From positions 19,889,957 through 19,953,956 of the forward strand of contig AP025075.1 in NCBI GenBank assembly GCA_036186865.1: a stretch of DNA of 64,000 nt. Reading direction: 5' to 3'. Positions within the stretch are counted from its first letter, which is position 1, and each line of letters opens with the position of its first letter. A program made the position numbers and the translations under genes. This document shows positions 31,697 through 41,610 of the stretch, piece by piece. The stretch comes from Eustoma russellianum. Its lineage: Eukaryota > Streptophyta > Magnoliopsida > Gentianales > Gentianaceae. Below the pieces are notes generated by a model. It made no database searches, was not told the origin of the DNA, and was given only the letters and a program-made list of their open reading frames with translations.

Positions 31697-31950
31697 CGTC
31701 TGTGGATGATTAAAGCATGTTAGACAAGGTTGACTTAAGAGTATTGAAAAGAAGTAAGGAGTGGAGGTCGAAGAAGGGATAACCTATCCTGTCTGCTTGC
31801 TAACGGCACTCACCAACCCAAAACTCAGTCATAGCTTATGTCTACTTCATTTTATTCCAATTTTAAAAAAAAATCATTTGAAAACAGATCGTCACTTATC
31901 CTAGGGTTAATTGACTAAACTATTACGTTCCTGAGGCGTATCTACAGCCT

Positions 31951-31964
31951 GGGCTCTGATACCA
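31951..31964 (-). other. primer-binding site of G1
   Basis: On the minus strand TGGTATCAGAGCCC lies two bases after the 5' LTR end. It is complementary to the 3' end of initiator-methionine tRNA, the usual minus-strand primer for plant LTR elements. Confidence 0.95.
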
Positions 31965-31966
31965 CC

Positions 31967-33791
31967 TGTAGCGCCCCGCTCCTGAGCTCCACCCTCGGAA
32001 ACGGTGCACCCGTCGTATCTCACTCAGGAGAATACTAGGCGTCACATCAACCTGCTACACGTCAGTGCTGACATAGAAAAATTTTTCCTTTTCTTTCTGC
32101 GGAAACGATAAGTCAATTACTAATTCCGAAATTAAATAACTTTAAGAAAATAACGATGGAAAGTCTAGGCTGACCGGGCCTTACAAATCAAAGTCAAATG
32201 TCTAAATTTATCAAAACATGAAATTGTTTCCAAGAGTAATACTGAATACTAAAATAGAATGTCTGTGTCACCCCAAAGCATCACAAAAAGCCTGTCTCCA
32301 TCCTTGCCACAGACGTATCGACGAGTCACTCGGCCCATTCCACGGTATCGGACTCATCCTCAACGAAGATATAGTCATACTCTGTCTCGGCTACATATGG
32401 AATAGTAGGTGTGAGTGATGGTAATCACCCAGTAGGTGCCTCTCAAAACAATACAAAACTTACATACCCAAAACGATATCGCCACGTAATCACATAAAAC
32501 AGATAGCATACAATCCGGAAGGTAAGACACTCCACGTACTCCACATAAACTACATGACATGGCTTATACGGAAATAAAAAATCCACACAAGATGCATGCG
32601 CAAGTACGTGATGCATGCTCACATAACGTGTCACACGCAACTAGAAACATGTCAGGCAATATGCTCCTAGGCCTATATGCAATGCATGCTCCCGGGACCT
32701 AGTTCCAGCGTCATGGTCTCTAGCCACCACTTGCCGTTCTGGACACCCACGCCCTATAGACGCTGTGTATCGTACGGCACCCACGCCCTATAGACGCTGC
32801 GTATCTCATGACACCCACGCCCTATAGACGCTGCGTATCACATGACACCCACGCCCGACCGACGCTGTGTATCATCACGGCCCCCACGCCCTATAGGCAC
32901 TACGTATCCTCCGAACACGCACACCCTCAGACAATGGGTACCTCATGCAATGCACGTGCCATGAATGCAAGGGAAAAGGGAAGAAAACAGTTGGACGTCA
33001 TCCTCTGACGTCGATCGTTCGACGTGGTTCTGAGGCACGTCGAACCCTCAGCCATGGGACGTCGATCGATCGACGTGGTTCTGAGGCACATCGAACCCTC
33101 AGCCTCTGGACGTCGATCGATCGATGTCCATCTGAGGCACATCGATCTCTCACCCTCTGGACGTCGATCGATCGATGTCCCCGAATTTCAGAATTCTCAT
33201 TCTGAAATTTCTGCAGTCCATTCGTTCAATCCCATTCAACCTTTCACGCCTCCCCACATATCCATACACGCATAATGACATCTCAACCCCACAAAGAACC
33301 GTATAACAACAAGATCACGTTGAAAACAAAACGACTAACGGAAAATAAACACGTTGCACATGATCCAAATAAATCAAGAACTAACGACAACCACATCACA
33401 TAAAAATACCCTTTTGCCTATGCAAGCCTTCATACCGTTTTGAGGAAATAATGAATATGCACCTACCTCGATTCCTAGCGCGAGTTGATCGATATACGAG
33501 ATGATGATCCCGTTAGGGTTATGGTTTCCTCCTCCTAACCGTGGATCAAAGATCCTTCTTTTCTCTTCCTCTTGTTGTGGCCGAAATTGAGAGAGGGGAA
33601 TGGGGAGGGGAGGCTGCCGTGTGAAAAAGAAAAGGGGGATTAGGGTTAATGAGGGTTAAATGAGAGAGGGGGTTGAGGGAGAGATAAAAGTTAATTAAGG
33701 GAAAGGGATAAGATTTCCTAACTTAAATATTTTACCCTTATCTCTTATTTATCTCTTCCTCTCTTTTTTTTTGAGACACACGGTTATAACA
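31967..33791 (-). repeat. 5' LTR of G1
   Basis: 1825 bp, plus-strand ends TGTAGCGCCCCG and GGTTATAACA. It is nearly identical to 25052-26939 apart from roughly 20 substitutions, one minisatellite unit and the gap region. The CGATCG array units start at 33007, 33058, 33109 and 33160, again 51 bp apart. Confidence 0.95.
33007..33180 (-). promoter_or_regulatory. 51-bp palindrome array in G1 5' LTR
   Basis: Same four-unit array as in the 3' LTR, with only one visible substitution difference (GGTTGTGAGG against GGTTCTGAGG). Position in the transcribing LTR, upstream of the internal region, makes this the copy that could act on G1 expression. Confidence 0.8.
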
Positions 33792-33796
33792 ATAAA
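33792..33796. repeat. target-site duplication of G1, right
   Basis: ATAAA, identical to 25047-25051. It lies within LINE H ORF1 (codons for Lys-Ile-Phe-Ile on the minus strand). Confidence 0.95.
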
Positions 33797-34384
33797 TATC
33801 TTGGACGGTAAATCCATGGTGACATCCACTTCAACACAAAACCTTGCCACAGAGGGACGATGAAAACTTAAGGTAGCAGAATCCATCTTTAACGGTGTAC
33901 CAATCAACTTTGCAATCTCATATAACGTACGATAATCGTGGAGATGAATTGGAAGACCCTCAAGTGCCACCCACACCGGGACAATTGGAGTATCCAGACA
34001 TGGGTCAAAAGATGGAGTCCATTTCGTAACCTTCATGTCGTATCCTTGGAAACGCCAGTGACGATGATAAAAGAATCGCGTATAATCATCTTCGTTAACA
34101 AAGTTTAGCAGCACATGTCCCTCATCAAGAAGACCAATGTTAACTGAACCTTTGAACCCAATTCTATCAATCGAGGCGCGTAAGCCTGCCATAGAGGGCC
34201 GGCCATGCCAAAAGGCTCCAACCAAGGCGTACTTGAAGCGATTTGCAACAATGTCAATTTCATCTTGCGTAAACGAAACAGCGGGGTATCCTTTATAGCG
34301 TCCCGTCTCACGCGATGGGAATCTGCCTGCAACTGTAGACGATACCATAGCCGCAAATGATTTGGAGAGTGGCGGCAGTTCCAT
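33797..34384 (-). pseudogene. LINE H ORF1, N-terminal part (DUF4283)
   Basis: It starts MELPPLSKSFAAMVSS and carries the DUF4283 domain of plant LINE ORF1 proteins: FKYALVGAFWHGRPSMAGLR, GLLDEGHVLLNFVNEDDYTR, RHWRFQGYDMKVTKWTPSF, PIVPVWVALEGLPIHLHDY and IGTPLKMDSATLSFHRPSVA. The frame runs through DLPSKIF into the G1 target site and resumes at 25046 with IDCGEHSFFQVVVYEDLPRY. 593 bases here (33792-34384) plus 970 bases at 24077-25046 are divisible by three, and the joined frame has no stop, so ORF1 was intact when G1 inserted. Confidence 0.9.
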
Positions 34385-34600
34385 CTCAGACCAAGTATGA
34401 ATTCAAGACCAAGAGTAAATGATGTTGCAATATTACAATCAAAAGGTTGAAACTTTTGCAATTTGGGGCTGCCGAAACCCGTAGAAAAATCGCTGAAAAG
34501 GAAATCAGAATGAAGAAGCGAAACCCGGGAAACTTACCAGTGGAAGAATTGAGATCGACGCCGCCGAAATGAGAAAAGCGAGAATTTGCCAAAGTAATGC
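34385..34600 (-). other. LINE H 5' UTR
   Basis: GC-richer sequence upstream of the ORF1 ATG on the minus strand, including GGCGGCGTCGATCTCAATTC and a GGTAAGTTT donor-like word near 34540. The 5' end is placed near 34600 by composition only. Confidence 0.5.
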
Positions 34601-34715
34601 AGCGGAGACCAGATACTATTAAGAGAGAGTGGTGTATTGATCCTTTTGGAGACCAGATACTTTTTACCAAAAAAAGGTGTATGAGAATATTCAGTTTAGT
34701 TAATGATAAACAGGT

Positions 34716-34900
34716 AAAAATACGTTCTCGGTACACTAAGATTCCGCATTTGCTCAGGGTCTGGAGAGGGACCGAATCGTTTTGCGATCTGATGTATGCA
34801 ACCTTACCCTACACTTTTTGTGCAATAGGCTGTTTTCACGGCTCGAATCTGTAACTTCAAGGTCACAAAGCAGCAACCTTATCAGTTGCTCCAAGACCCG
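34716..34900 (-). mobile_element. Au-like tRNA-derived SINE
   Basis: On the minus strand the order is: GGTCTTGGAGCAACTGATAA (box A region), CTTTGTGACCTTGAAGTTAC, AGATTCGAGCC (box B, plus-strand 34840-34850), AAAACAGCCTATTGCA, GTAGGGTAAGGTTGCATACA, CCTCTCCAGACCCTGAGCAA and CTTAGTGTACCGAGAACG, ending in T-rich sequence. This is the full block order of the plant Au SINE family, transcribed by RNA polymerase III and mobilised by LINE proteins. It is diverged from my memory of the consensus, so old. Flanking duplications are not clear. Confidence 0.85.
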
Positions 34901-35584
34901 CTTACAGTTTTGGTAAACTGATATTTACCCAAACTATAATTATACAGATTTAAGGGCTTATTGAGCTTCAACGGTAACTTGAATATGAATATATAATATA
35001 ATGAATGACTATTATATTACGTATATATTATAAAATCATTCTATACATAAGTCTATATTTTTTATACATATTAAAATATTCAGTTTACGTGGCGTTCTAC
35101 ACATTTCATATTATATCAAATTCAACAATATTCTACTTGGACTATGTATGCAACCATATATTTATATATCATTCAACTTGATCTCCTTTGTTTATTATCT
35201 TTTAAGTGTTAATTACTAATCCTGTCCATCAGCTATATTAAATAAATAAATAGCATCTGCCACATTTTTGAGTGCTAGACCAACGTAAATCATGATATTA
35301 GTACAATTAAATGACATGAGTAATGAAATGGATGTGTAGTGTGGAAAGTACATGATAAGTGATTTACCTATCTATTTTCAACTCGGTCCAAAACTTTATT
35401 TGAGGTCAAATGAATCCAGAATATCAACTATAACTGAAAAGTATTCATAAACAATATATGTGTAAAAACGTTAAACTGTAAAGTGCATTATATTATATAA
35501 CTAAATATCTGTAAATAAATACAAATAATCTCTTAAGCACTATAACATATTATCAAAATCCTAGTAACATGCCCGTGAAACACT
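34901..35584. other. AT-rich stretch, nothing recognised
   Basis: Very AT-rich sequence with no ORF, LTR end or repeat that I can support. Because it lies just downstream of the F RNase H end on the minus strand, it may be the decayed 3' internal end and LTR of copia F. Confidence 0.4.
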
Positions 35585-35646
35585 TTGTATATCAAACCCT
35601 TCGTCAGCATATCAGCTATCATAAAAATCTGTACCAATGTACTCAA
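35585..35646 (-). pseudogene. copia F RNase H C-terminal end
   Basis: With one indel, the minus strand reads EYIGTDF, IADMLTKGLIYKVFHGHV, the end of a Ty1/copia polyprotein (the IADxLTKGL block). It belongs to a lineage different from that of element D, which abuts it at 35647. D therefore inserted in F here. Confidence 0.7.
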
Positions 35647-37087
35647 TGTTAGGTCCTTTAGAACACATTAAAAGGGAGGTTGAATAGTGTGTTCACCAAG
35701 TATAGATATTTTCTTGGATATTTTTCGTTTTTGAGTGCAGGCAATACTTGGGTGTATTCTTTAACAAGAATAAAACTTTGCAAAAGAGTAAAGAACACAA
35801 GGATGTATAGAGGCTCAAGTCAAACGACTCTACTCCTCTACCTTCTTCATTTTTCACAAGAAGGATTTTGAAATGGGGATTGTTATTTCAATGGGGAAAC
35901 AACAATCAAAGAAATAAAAAATCCAACAACAAAATAGGCTACACGCCTAGACCACAACCAAGAAATCTAACCCCTTGAAGTCTAGCCTCCAAAGATCTTC
36001 TTTGCACTCAAAGAAATCTTGTAGGGAGTATAGTGCACCACAACACTATCAACTAACCCTCTAAGGTCTAGAAATCTCAAACAAGAAGCGCCCTTGCTCC
36101 TTGACCAACAATCTACTTCATCTCTCACAATCTTTACTCACCAAGAAGAAGACTCTTCTTCTTCTTACAATAATCACTCTCAACAATAAAGTAAAAATAT
36201 ACAAAGTTTACAACTATCTTGAGAGCTTGAGCTTTGAGAGAAAACTTGAGAGATTGAAAATGTAGAAAGTTGTTGAAAAAATGGAAGAAACCCTTGTTTT
36301 ATCATTCTTCAAAAATCTTCCCATTTGAAGCCCTTGCAGAGCCAATAATGAGTTTTGGCATCTTGTGTTGGTGTGTCTTTTTCATTGGAGATCTCCTCTT
36401 GGCTTGTAGCAACATTTTTGGAGAAGTTTCAAAATGGAAGCCAAAAGAGGAAACCTGAATTCTTCAGGAATGAGAGAGGACCTGTGAAAATAACACTAAA
36501 AGTGGAGGGTACAAAGAGTCAAATGATGTTAGAAAGTGAAGCATAAGACTTTTGTAACATTGGTCATATGAAGCGCCTAATGTGTTTAATGAACAGCCGT
36601 TCAAAGTGACTTAGAGCGCTTTATGTGAAATTGAACAGGCATTCGAAGTCACATAGAGCGCCTTATGTGAGCAATTGAAGGCATTCGAAGTCAAATGAAA
36701 TGCCTAATGTCAGCCTTCATGCTTGTTCGAACTAGTTCTGACATTTCTCAGAAACGACTTGATGTACGTACCCATTTTGACGAGAAAAGTACTTTTGACT
36801 TGGTGGTACATATGAAGTGCCTAATGTAGGTGTTAAAAGTGTACTGCCTTTTTTCCAGAACACATGAAGCGCCTAATATAGGCGTTCGAAGTGTTCGGGT
36901 GTCCAGACACTTCACAAGAAGCGCCTAATGTAGGCGTTCGAAGTGTATTGGATTTCACCAAGGCACATGAAGCGCCTAATGTAAGCGTTCGTTGTATACT
37001 GACTTCCAACCACACCACATGAGGCGCCTAATCCATCGTTCGAAGTAAAAAATTGTGCAAATCATCAAAACTTAACTTGTTCTAACA
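35647..37087 (-). repeat. 3' LTR of Sirevirus-like copia D (1441 bp)
   Basis: On the plus strand it starts TGTTAGGTCCTTT and ends TTGTTCTAACA, followed by TTCTCCCTCTTTTT, which on the minus strand is the polypurine tract. The left part has the CTATTCAACCTCCCTTTTAA word typical of these LTRs on the minus strand. It holds a palindromic array at 36565-37045. ORFs in it are chance. Confidence 0.85.
36565..37045 (-). promoter_or_regulatory. GCGCCTAATGT palindrome array in LTR D
   Basis: About nine copies of a motif of the form GAAGCGCCTAATGTAGGCGT followed by TCGAAGTG. In the best unit near 36910-36945, CACTTC pairs with GAAGTG and GCGCCT with AGGCGT, so each unit can form a hairpin or bind a dimeric factor. 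On the minus strand the array is at the start of the LTR (U3). The same motif is found outside the LTR at 38885-39160. Confidence 0.75.
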
Positions 37088-37101
37088 TTCTCCCTCTTTT
37101 T
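37088..37101 (-). other. polypurine tract of D
   Basis: AAAAAGAGGGAGAA on the minus strand, directly before the TGTTAGAAC start of the LTR. Confidence 0.85.
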
Positions 37102-37303
37102 GATGATTTCCCAAAATGCATAACTTTTAAAGTTAGCTCCCCTTAATTTATGCTCCCCCTCACTTGGTGCAAGAAAAAAATAACTTGGAATAATAAAAAA
37201 CAAAAAAAATGATAATGCAAGTAACTAGACAATATCATTTTGAGAATAGCAAAATACCAAGTAATTAATCTTGCAAATATGAGATTTTCACAACACTAAA
37301 AAA

Positions 37304-38556
37304 TTACATATGTTCACCACTAGCACCTCCACTTGGAGGCGTGAGTTCACTAAAACCAAAACCACCACTAATAGCAAAATCAGCAAAACCGCCCATGCCC
37401 ATGGACCCTTCAACACTGCCAGAGCCGCCTGCACCATCACCACAACCATCACTTTCTCCCCCTAAATCATCAAAATTAGGGGGAATAGCCCACGGACTGA
37501 TCTGCATGAAAGCATTTTTAACTGTAGTCATGCGAAGTTCATTTCGCACATGCCGAAGCATCACGATGCTGCAACAATTGAACAGTCCTTTCCAATGAGG
37601 CTATTCGTGATAGCACCTCAGACAAATTGCTACAACTTGTATCTTCTTGAGGTCCTTCATCAACCTCATCAGCAATGTCAAGAATGGTAGTGGCCTTCCG
37701 TTTTTGAGAATCAATGGCTTGAGCAATGTTGTAGTTGTCGTAGAAGTCCGTCTTAGCGACTTGGTCAGATCAGCATCAGAAATTGCAATACCTTTTGACC
37801 TTAATAGAATCGTGATAATATTGGCAAAGGTAATGCTTTGGACCCTTTCCGGAGAGCAGCAAACATGACTTCTATAAAGATTCATACAAGATTCAACTGG
37901 GTCTCATGTTTGATACGATAAGTAACATACAAATCCATGTTGCTTGGATTTCTAGTAGACTTACCATTTGCGCATTAGGTGACCACACCCAGCAAAATAC
38001 GCTCCACCAAGGGCATATTCTGAGTCTTTTCAGAGGGGAAATACCTTAGATCAAATTTCAAGTCCTGCTCACGGATGCCGTATTTTCTAGTCCAGTCAAA
38101 GACTGAGAAGTCACTCAACCCCTCATTTCTGATTTTCAGAACTTCACAGATTTCAGGTATAGTAAAGCTGAGAGGAGTACCTTCAACAATAGTTTGCAGG
38201 AAAAATGGTTGAGACTCAGATTGTGGGGTAACCCACATCTTGGCATAGAACAACTTGATCTGGAAGGCATTGCTAGTCTCAGGTAGATCACTGGGACAAA
38301 GCAATTTGAGTGGGATGATAGGACGATTGTTTGTGTCCCATTCTTCAAAAAGCAGACTTGAGTACGTTGACAAATGCACTCCCTTATCAGCATGACGAGG
38401 TGATTCTTTGATGTTAGAATCAAATTTCTTTAACCAAGGAAAGTTTTCCTTGGTGAGCCCTTCACGAATGGTCTTGATTTCTTGTGGTTCCGCAAGCCCA
38501 GCAGCTTGCTTGCACTTATGGCTGCAGGGACGTTTAGAGGATCCTGCAGATGCCAT
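37304..38556 (-). pseudogene. D extra ORF after pol (plant transposon protein / env-like)
   Basis: The likely start is MASAGSSKRPCSHKC at 38556; the longer reading upstream is serine- and leucine-rich non-coding sequence. Blocks include REGLTKENFPWLKKFDSN, LFEEWDTNNRPIIPLKLLCP, NAFQIKLFYAKMWVTPQS, SFTIPEICEVLKIRNEGLS and KFDLRYFPSEKTQNMPL. This resembles the putative plant transposon protein domain found downstream of pol in some Sirevirus-type copia elements, a position often called env-like; its role is unknown. A stop at 37975 and frameshifts follow. The tail (37564-37304) is rich in glycine, ending GGFGFSELTPPSGG. Confidence 0.7.
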
Positions 38557-38884
38557 GAGAGAAGGTGGTTTGAAGGTTGGAGAAGAGAAATACTCGGTTA
38601 AAAAGAGTGGATGGAGTGAGATGTAGAGAGAGTAAGGTTGGATTTTAAAAGAGAGGAGGGAAGATGAAGAGACTTGGATGCTAATGGTGGAAGAAAAGTG
38701 GAAGAGTGGGAGTAAATGTTGGAGTAGTGGAAGAAGATGGAGAGTTTGGAAAGATGAAGAGGTTGGGAAATGGAGATGATGGATGAGACGTGGGAAGAAA
38801 GTGGGAGGAGGGAATGGCGACATGAATTGATGACTCTTGATTGGCGCAAAAAGCTGAAGAGACGCCTGAATTAACATTGAAGAA

Positions 38885-39160
38885 TTAGGGTTAAGGCGCC
38901 TAATGTGACTTCGAACGACTTCATAAACAGAGATGAAGTGTCTGAAGTAACTTCGAATAGTTGTGGACAAGTAGATTAAGCGCTTAATGTCACTTCGAAC
39001 AAGTGAACTCATTTTGATGAAGCGCTTAATCTAACTTCGAACGCTTGTGATGAGGGACATAGAGCGCCTGATGTCACTTCGAACGAGTGACATCCTTAAC
39101 ATCAGGCGCTTGATGTGACATCGAACGCCTGAAGTAACTGTGATGAAGCGCCTCATGTAT
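38885..39160 (-). repeat. GCGCCTAATGT array between pol and extra ORF of D
   Basis: About seven units such as GCGCCTAATGTGACTTCGAA and GAAGCGCTTAATCTAACTTC, the same family as the LTR array at 36565-37045. It lies in the intergenic part of D, upstream of the extra ORF on the minus strand, where it might drive that ORF (inference). Confidence 0.75.
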
Positions 39161-39264
39161 ATTGACCTTGAAAATTTTGAAACTTTTCTTGCTCAAAACT
39201 CAAGATGGGTTATTATCAACCCATGTTGAGCAACCCCAACCTACTTCTTATAGATGCAAATACA

Positions 39265-40228
39265 TCACTAGGTAAAGGTTTCGTGAATATGTCTGCTAAT
39301 TGGTCACCACACTAACCAAGTTCTTTTGTCATCCATAACAATTGTTCACAACAAGAGACGGCCGACACATATTTGGATTCCGCCGTAGAAAGAGACACAC
39401 TGTTTTGTTTCTTGGCAAACCAAGAAACAAGACAATCTCCAAGAAACTGACAAGTTTCAGAGGTGCTCTTCCTATCAATAAGACTCCACACATAATCAGA
39501 GTCACAATATCCTCTTAGATCAAAACATGCATTCTTAGGATAAAATAGCCCAAATTTCAAAGTACATCTAAGGTATCTAAGGATGCGTTTTACCGCAACT
39601 AGATGCATATCCTTAGGATCACTTTGAAATCTAGCACATAAGCACACTGCATGTAAAATATCGGGTCTACTAGCCGTCAAATAAAGTAGACTACCTATAA
39701 TGCCACGATACAAGGTTACCTCGACATGCTTTCCTTCCTCATCCTTGTCAAGCTTAGCACTTGTGCTCATAGGTGTGTTTACATCTCTTCCTTCACTAAA
39801 ATTGTACTTTTTGAGAAATCCTTTGTGTATTTGTTTTGGGAAATGTACACACCATCTTCGGTTTGCTTGATTTGTAATCCAAGAAAATAGTAGAGTTCTC
39901 CCATCATGCTCATCTCAAATTCACCTTGCATAAGACTAGCAAATTGCTCACAAAGACAATTGTTAGTAGCACCAAAAATAATATCATTAGTATATACTTG
40001 AACAATTAATTGATATTTACCTTGTTCTTTTATGAACAAAGTAGTGTCAACTTTACTTCTTAAAAACCATTATTAAGAAGAAAAGTACTTAACCTCTCGT
40101 ACCAAACTCTTGGAGCTTGTTTGAGGCCACAAAGAGCCTTTTTAAGTTTGAAGACATGATGTAGTGAATCATGACATTCAAACCCAGGAGGTTGTGCAAC
40201 ATACACTTCTTCTTCACTAACACCATTC
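39265..40228 (-). pseudogene. copia D reverse transcriptase and RNase H
   Basis: RT begins at the fusion point with SEEEVYVAQPPGFECHDSLH, ALCGLKQAPRVWYERLSTFL, then VQVYTNDIIFGATNN (catalytic YxDD as YTND, one Asp lost) and EFEMSMMGELYYFLGLQI. RNase H follows: MSTSAKLDKDEEGKHVE, LYRGIIGSLLYLTASRPDIL, GYCDSDYVWSLIDRKSTSET, LVSWFAKKQNSVSLSTAESK. The tail near 39270-39300 reads LADIFTKPL. All are Sirevirus-type blocks. Two frameshifts or stops split it, and the N-terminal half of RT is deleted. Confidence 0.9.
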
Positions 40229-41125
40229 ATAGTAGGCAAACTTGGCACGGTCTACTGTGGCACTATCCTATTTTTATCTAGGAACTTAGCAAAAGGTCGT
40301 GAACATTGTTCACCTAAACTATCATATCGGCTGTAGTATTCACCTCCACAATCCGATCAATCTTGTTTGATTCTTTTATCGAGTTGTAGCTCAACTTCAA
40401 CTTTGAATGATTTCAACATATCCAAAGCTTGCTCTATTCCTTTAAATAAAAAAATGTAATCATATCTTGAATAATCATCAATAAAACTAATAAAATATGC
40501 TTGTCCGTTTCGAATAGCCATGTGAAATGATCCACATATATTTGTGTGGATTAGGTTTAACTTATCTATTGCACGTCTGACTTCATATTTTCGGAAATTT
40601 GTTTGTTTTCTAGTTTATTGAATGCACGGATTGAAATCTAGCATGTTTAAAAGCATAAGAATTTTGTTTTGCACTAAACGTTCAATTCCCTTTCGAGAAA
40701 TTCGACCTAAACATTTATGTCATAACGTATTTGAATTCTTATGAGTTAATTTCTATTTGACATTCTAAGGACTTGCATGCAAGGATTCATTGAATGAAGC
40801 AACACTACATAATACATAAAGTTTATCAAGATCAGATATTTTTCCATAACCGTCTAAGTTAGTTGCAAGAAACAAACTGAATTCTATTTTCAAACATGCA
40901 AGAAAAACCATTCTTGTCTAAACTAGAAACATAAATTAAGTTCCGTCTAAAAGATGGCACAACTAAAATCTCATACAAGTTTAAATAAAAACAGTGTTTA
41001 ATAATATCCTAAATGTCCAATAGCTTGAACTTCTGTCCTGTTACGATCTATTGAATAAATGCATCTTTCAACATTACTTGGTCTCCCATGGTATAGGCAA
41101 CCATGTATAAGACATAGAAGCTGTT
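40229..41125 (-). pseudogene. copia F integrase, pre-integrase and protease remnant
   Basis: On the minus strand, reading through breaks: VVPSFRRNLIYVSSLDKNGF near 40970, the pre-integrase region, DDYSRYDYIFYLKE near 40450, YYSRYDSLGEQCSRPFAKFL and DKNRIVPQ-stop-TVPSLPTMNGV ending at 40220. This is a non-Sirevirus copia integrase, cut at the NGV of the conserved P-x-MNGVAERRN site. It fits the lineage of the gag at 43956-44640 and the RNase H end at 35585-35646. Confidence 0.75.
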
Positions 41126-41255
41126 CAGATATAAAATATTTTGATGATGTAAAGATGTTTTAAATAAGTTAAATTTACACTTGGGATTTGATGCAAAATA
41201 AGAAAAAAACACTGTGTTAAAAAGGGTTAAGGTTGGAACTTCACAGTCAAACATT

Positions 41256-41610
41256 GATCTCTAAGAGTCTCGGGCATCGATCGATCGAAGTGACTCTAGT
41301 CTCTAAAGGTGAGACTTCGATCGATCGATCGATGTGACAGAGGTTCAAAATAAGAACTTCTCTGTCAGCATCGAACCCTCAAGTTTGGAGACATCGAGGG
41401 ATCGACGTCACTTGAGTCTCTCTAGGAGAGACTTCGATCGATCGATGTCAAGTAGATTCAAACCAAAAAATTTCTGGAAGACATCGATCAATCGATGTCA
41501 GATCAGTCTCTCTAGAGGAGACTTCGATCGATCGATGTCAAGCAGGTTCAAAATTGGAATCTCTTTAGAAGACATCGATCTCTCAAGGCAGACACTTCGA
41601 TCGATCGATG
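41256..41610. repeat. CGATCGATCG array, left block of E
   Basis: About seven motifs such as GACTTCGATCGATCGATGTC, CACTTCGATCGATCGATGTG and GACATCGATCAATCGATGTC, spaced about 35-60 bp with TCTCTCTAGGAGAGAC words between. Short in-frame ORFs across it are produced by the repeat. Confidence 0.8.

Larger units (their letters stand above)
25052..33791 (-). mobile_element. Ty3/gypsy element G1, complete (8740 bp)
   Basis: The minus strand carries 5' LTR (31967-33791), primer-binding site, gag, protease, reverse transcriptase, RNase H, integrase, polypurine tract and 3' LTR (25052-26939), with perfect 5-bp target duplications. Domain order and the EATWELEE...RYPHLF tail place it with chromovirus-like Ty3/gypsy elements, close to the Tekay/Del group by eye. 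The two LTRs differ by roughly 20 substitutions plus one 35-bp unit, so insertion is recent relative to its neighbours. Two candidate spliceosomal introns interrupt gag-pol. At least four true lesions (TGA at 29022, 2-nt loss near 27467, TGA in the integrase tail, TAG at 27064) make this copy defective. Confidence 0.95.
23906..34600 (-). mobile_element. LINE H: ORF1-only LINE, split by gypsy G1
   Basis: Removing G1 (25052-33791) and one target copy leaves about 1.95 kb: a 5' UTR (34385-34600), one ORF1 and a short 3' UTR with AATAAA and an A-rich end. ORF2 is absent: only about 170 bases separate the ORF1 stop from the A-rich end. So this is either a non-autonomous LINE or a copy with a clean internal deletion. 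Target-site duplications were sought and not found with confidence. Confidence 0.75.

Noticed and set aside
23906..34640. Target-site duplication of LINE H
   Set aside because: No repeated 8-20 base word could be matched between the A-rich end and the 5' end, so none is claimed.
38557..39012. N-terminal 150 residues of the extra ORF of D
   Set aside because: Ser/Leu/His-rich low-complexity reading of leader and array sequence; a better start is MASAGSS at 38556.
41280..41340. Separate MITE with terminal inverted repeats in the E region
   Set aside because: The symmetry comes from LTR-like arms with TATA boxes and a primer-site-like end, not from short TIRs with a target duplication that I could find.
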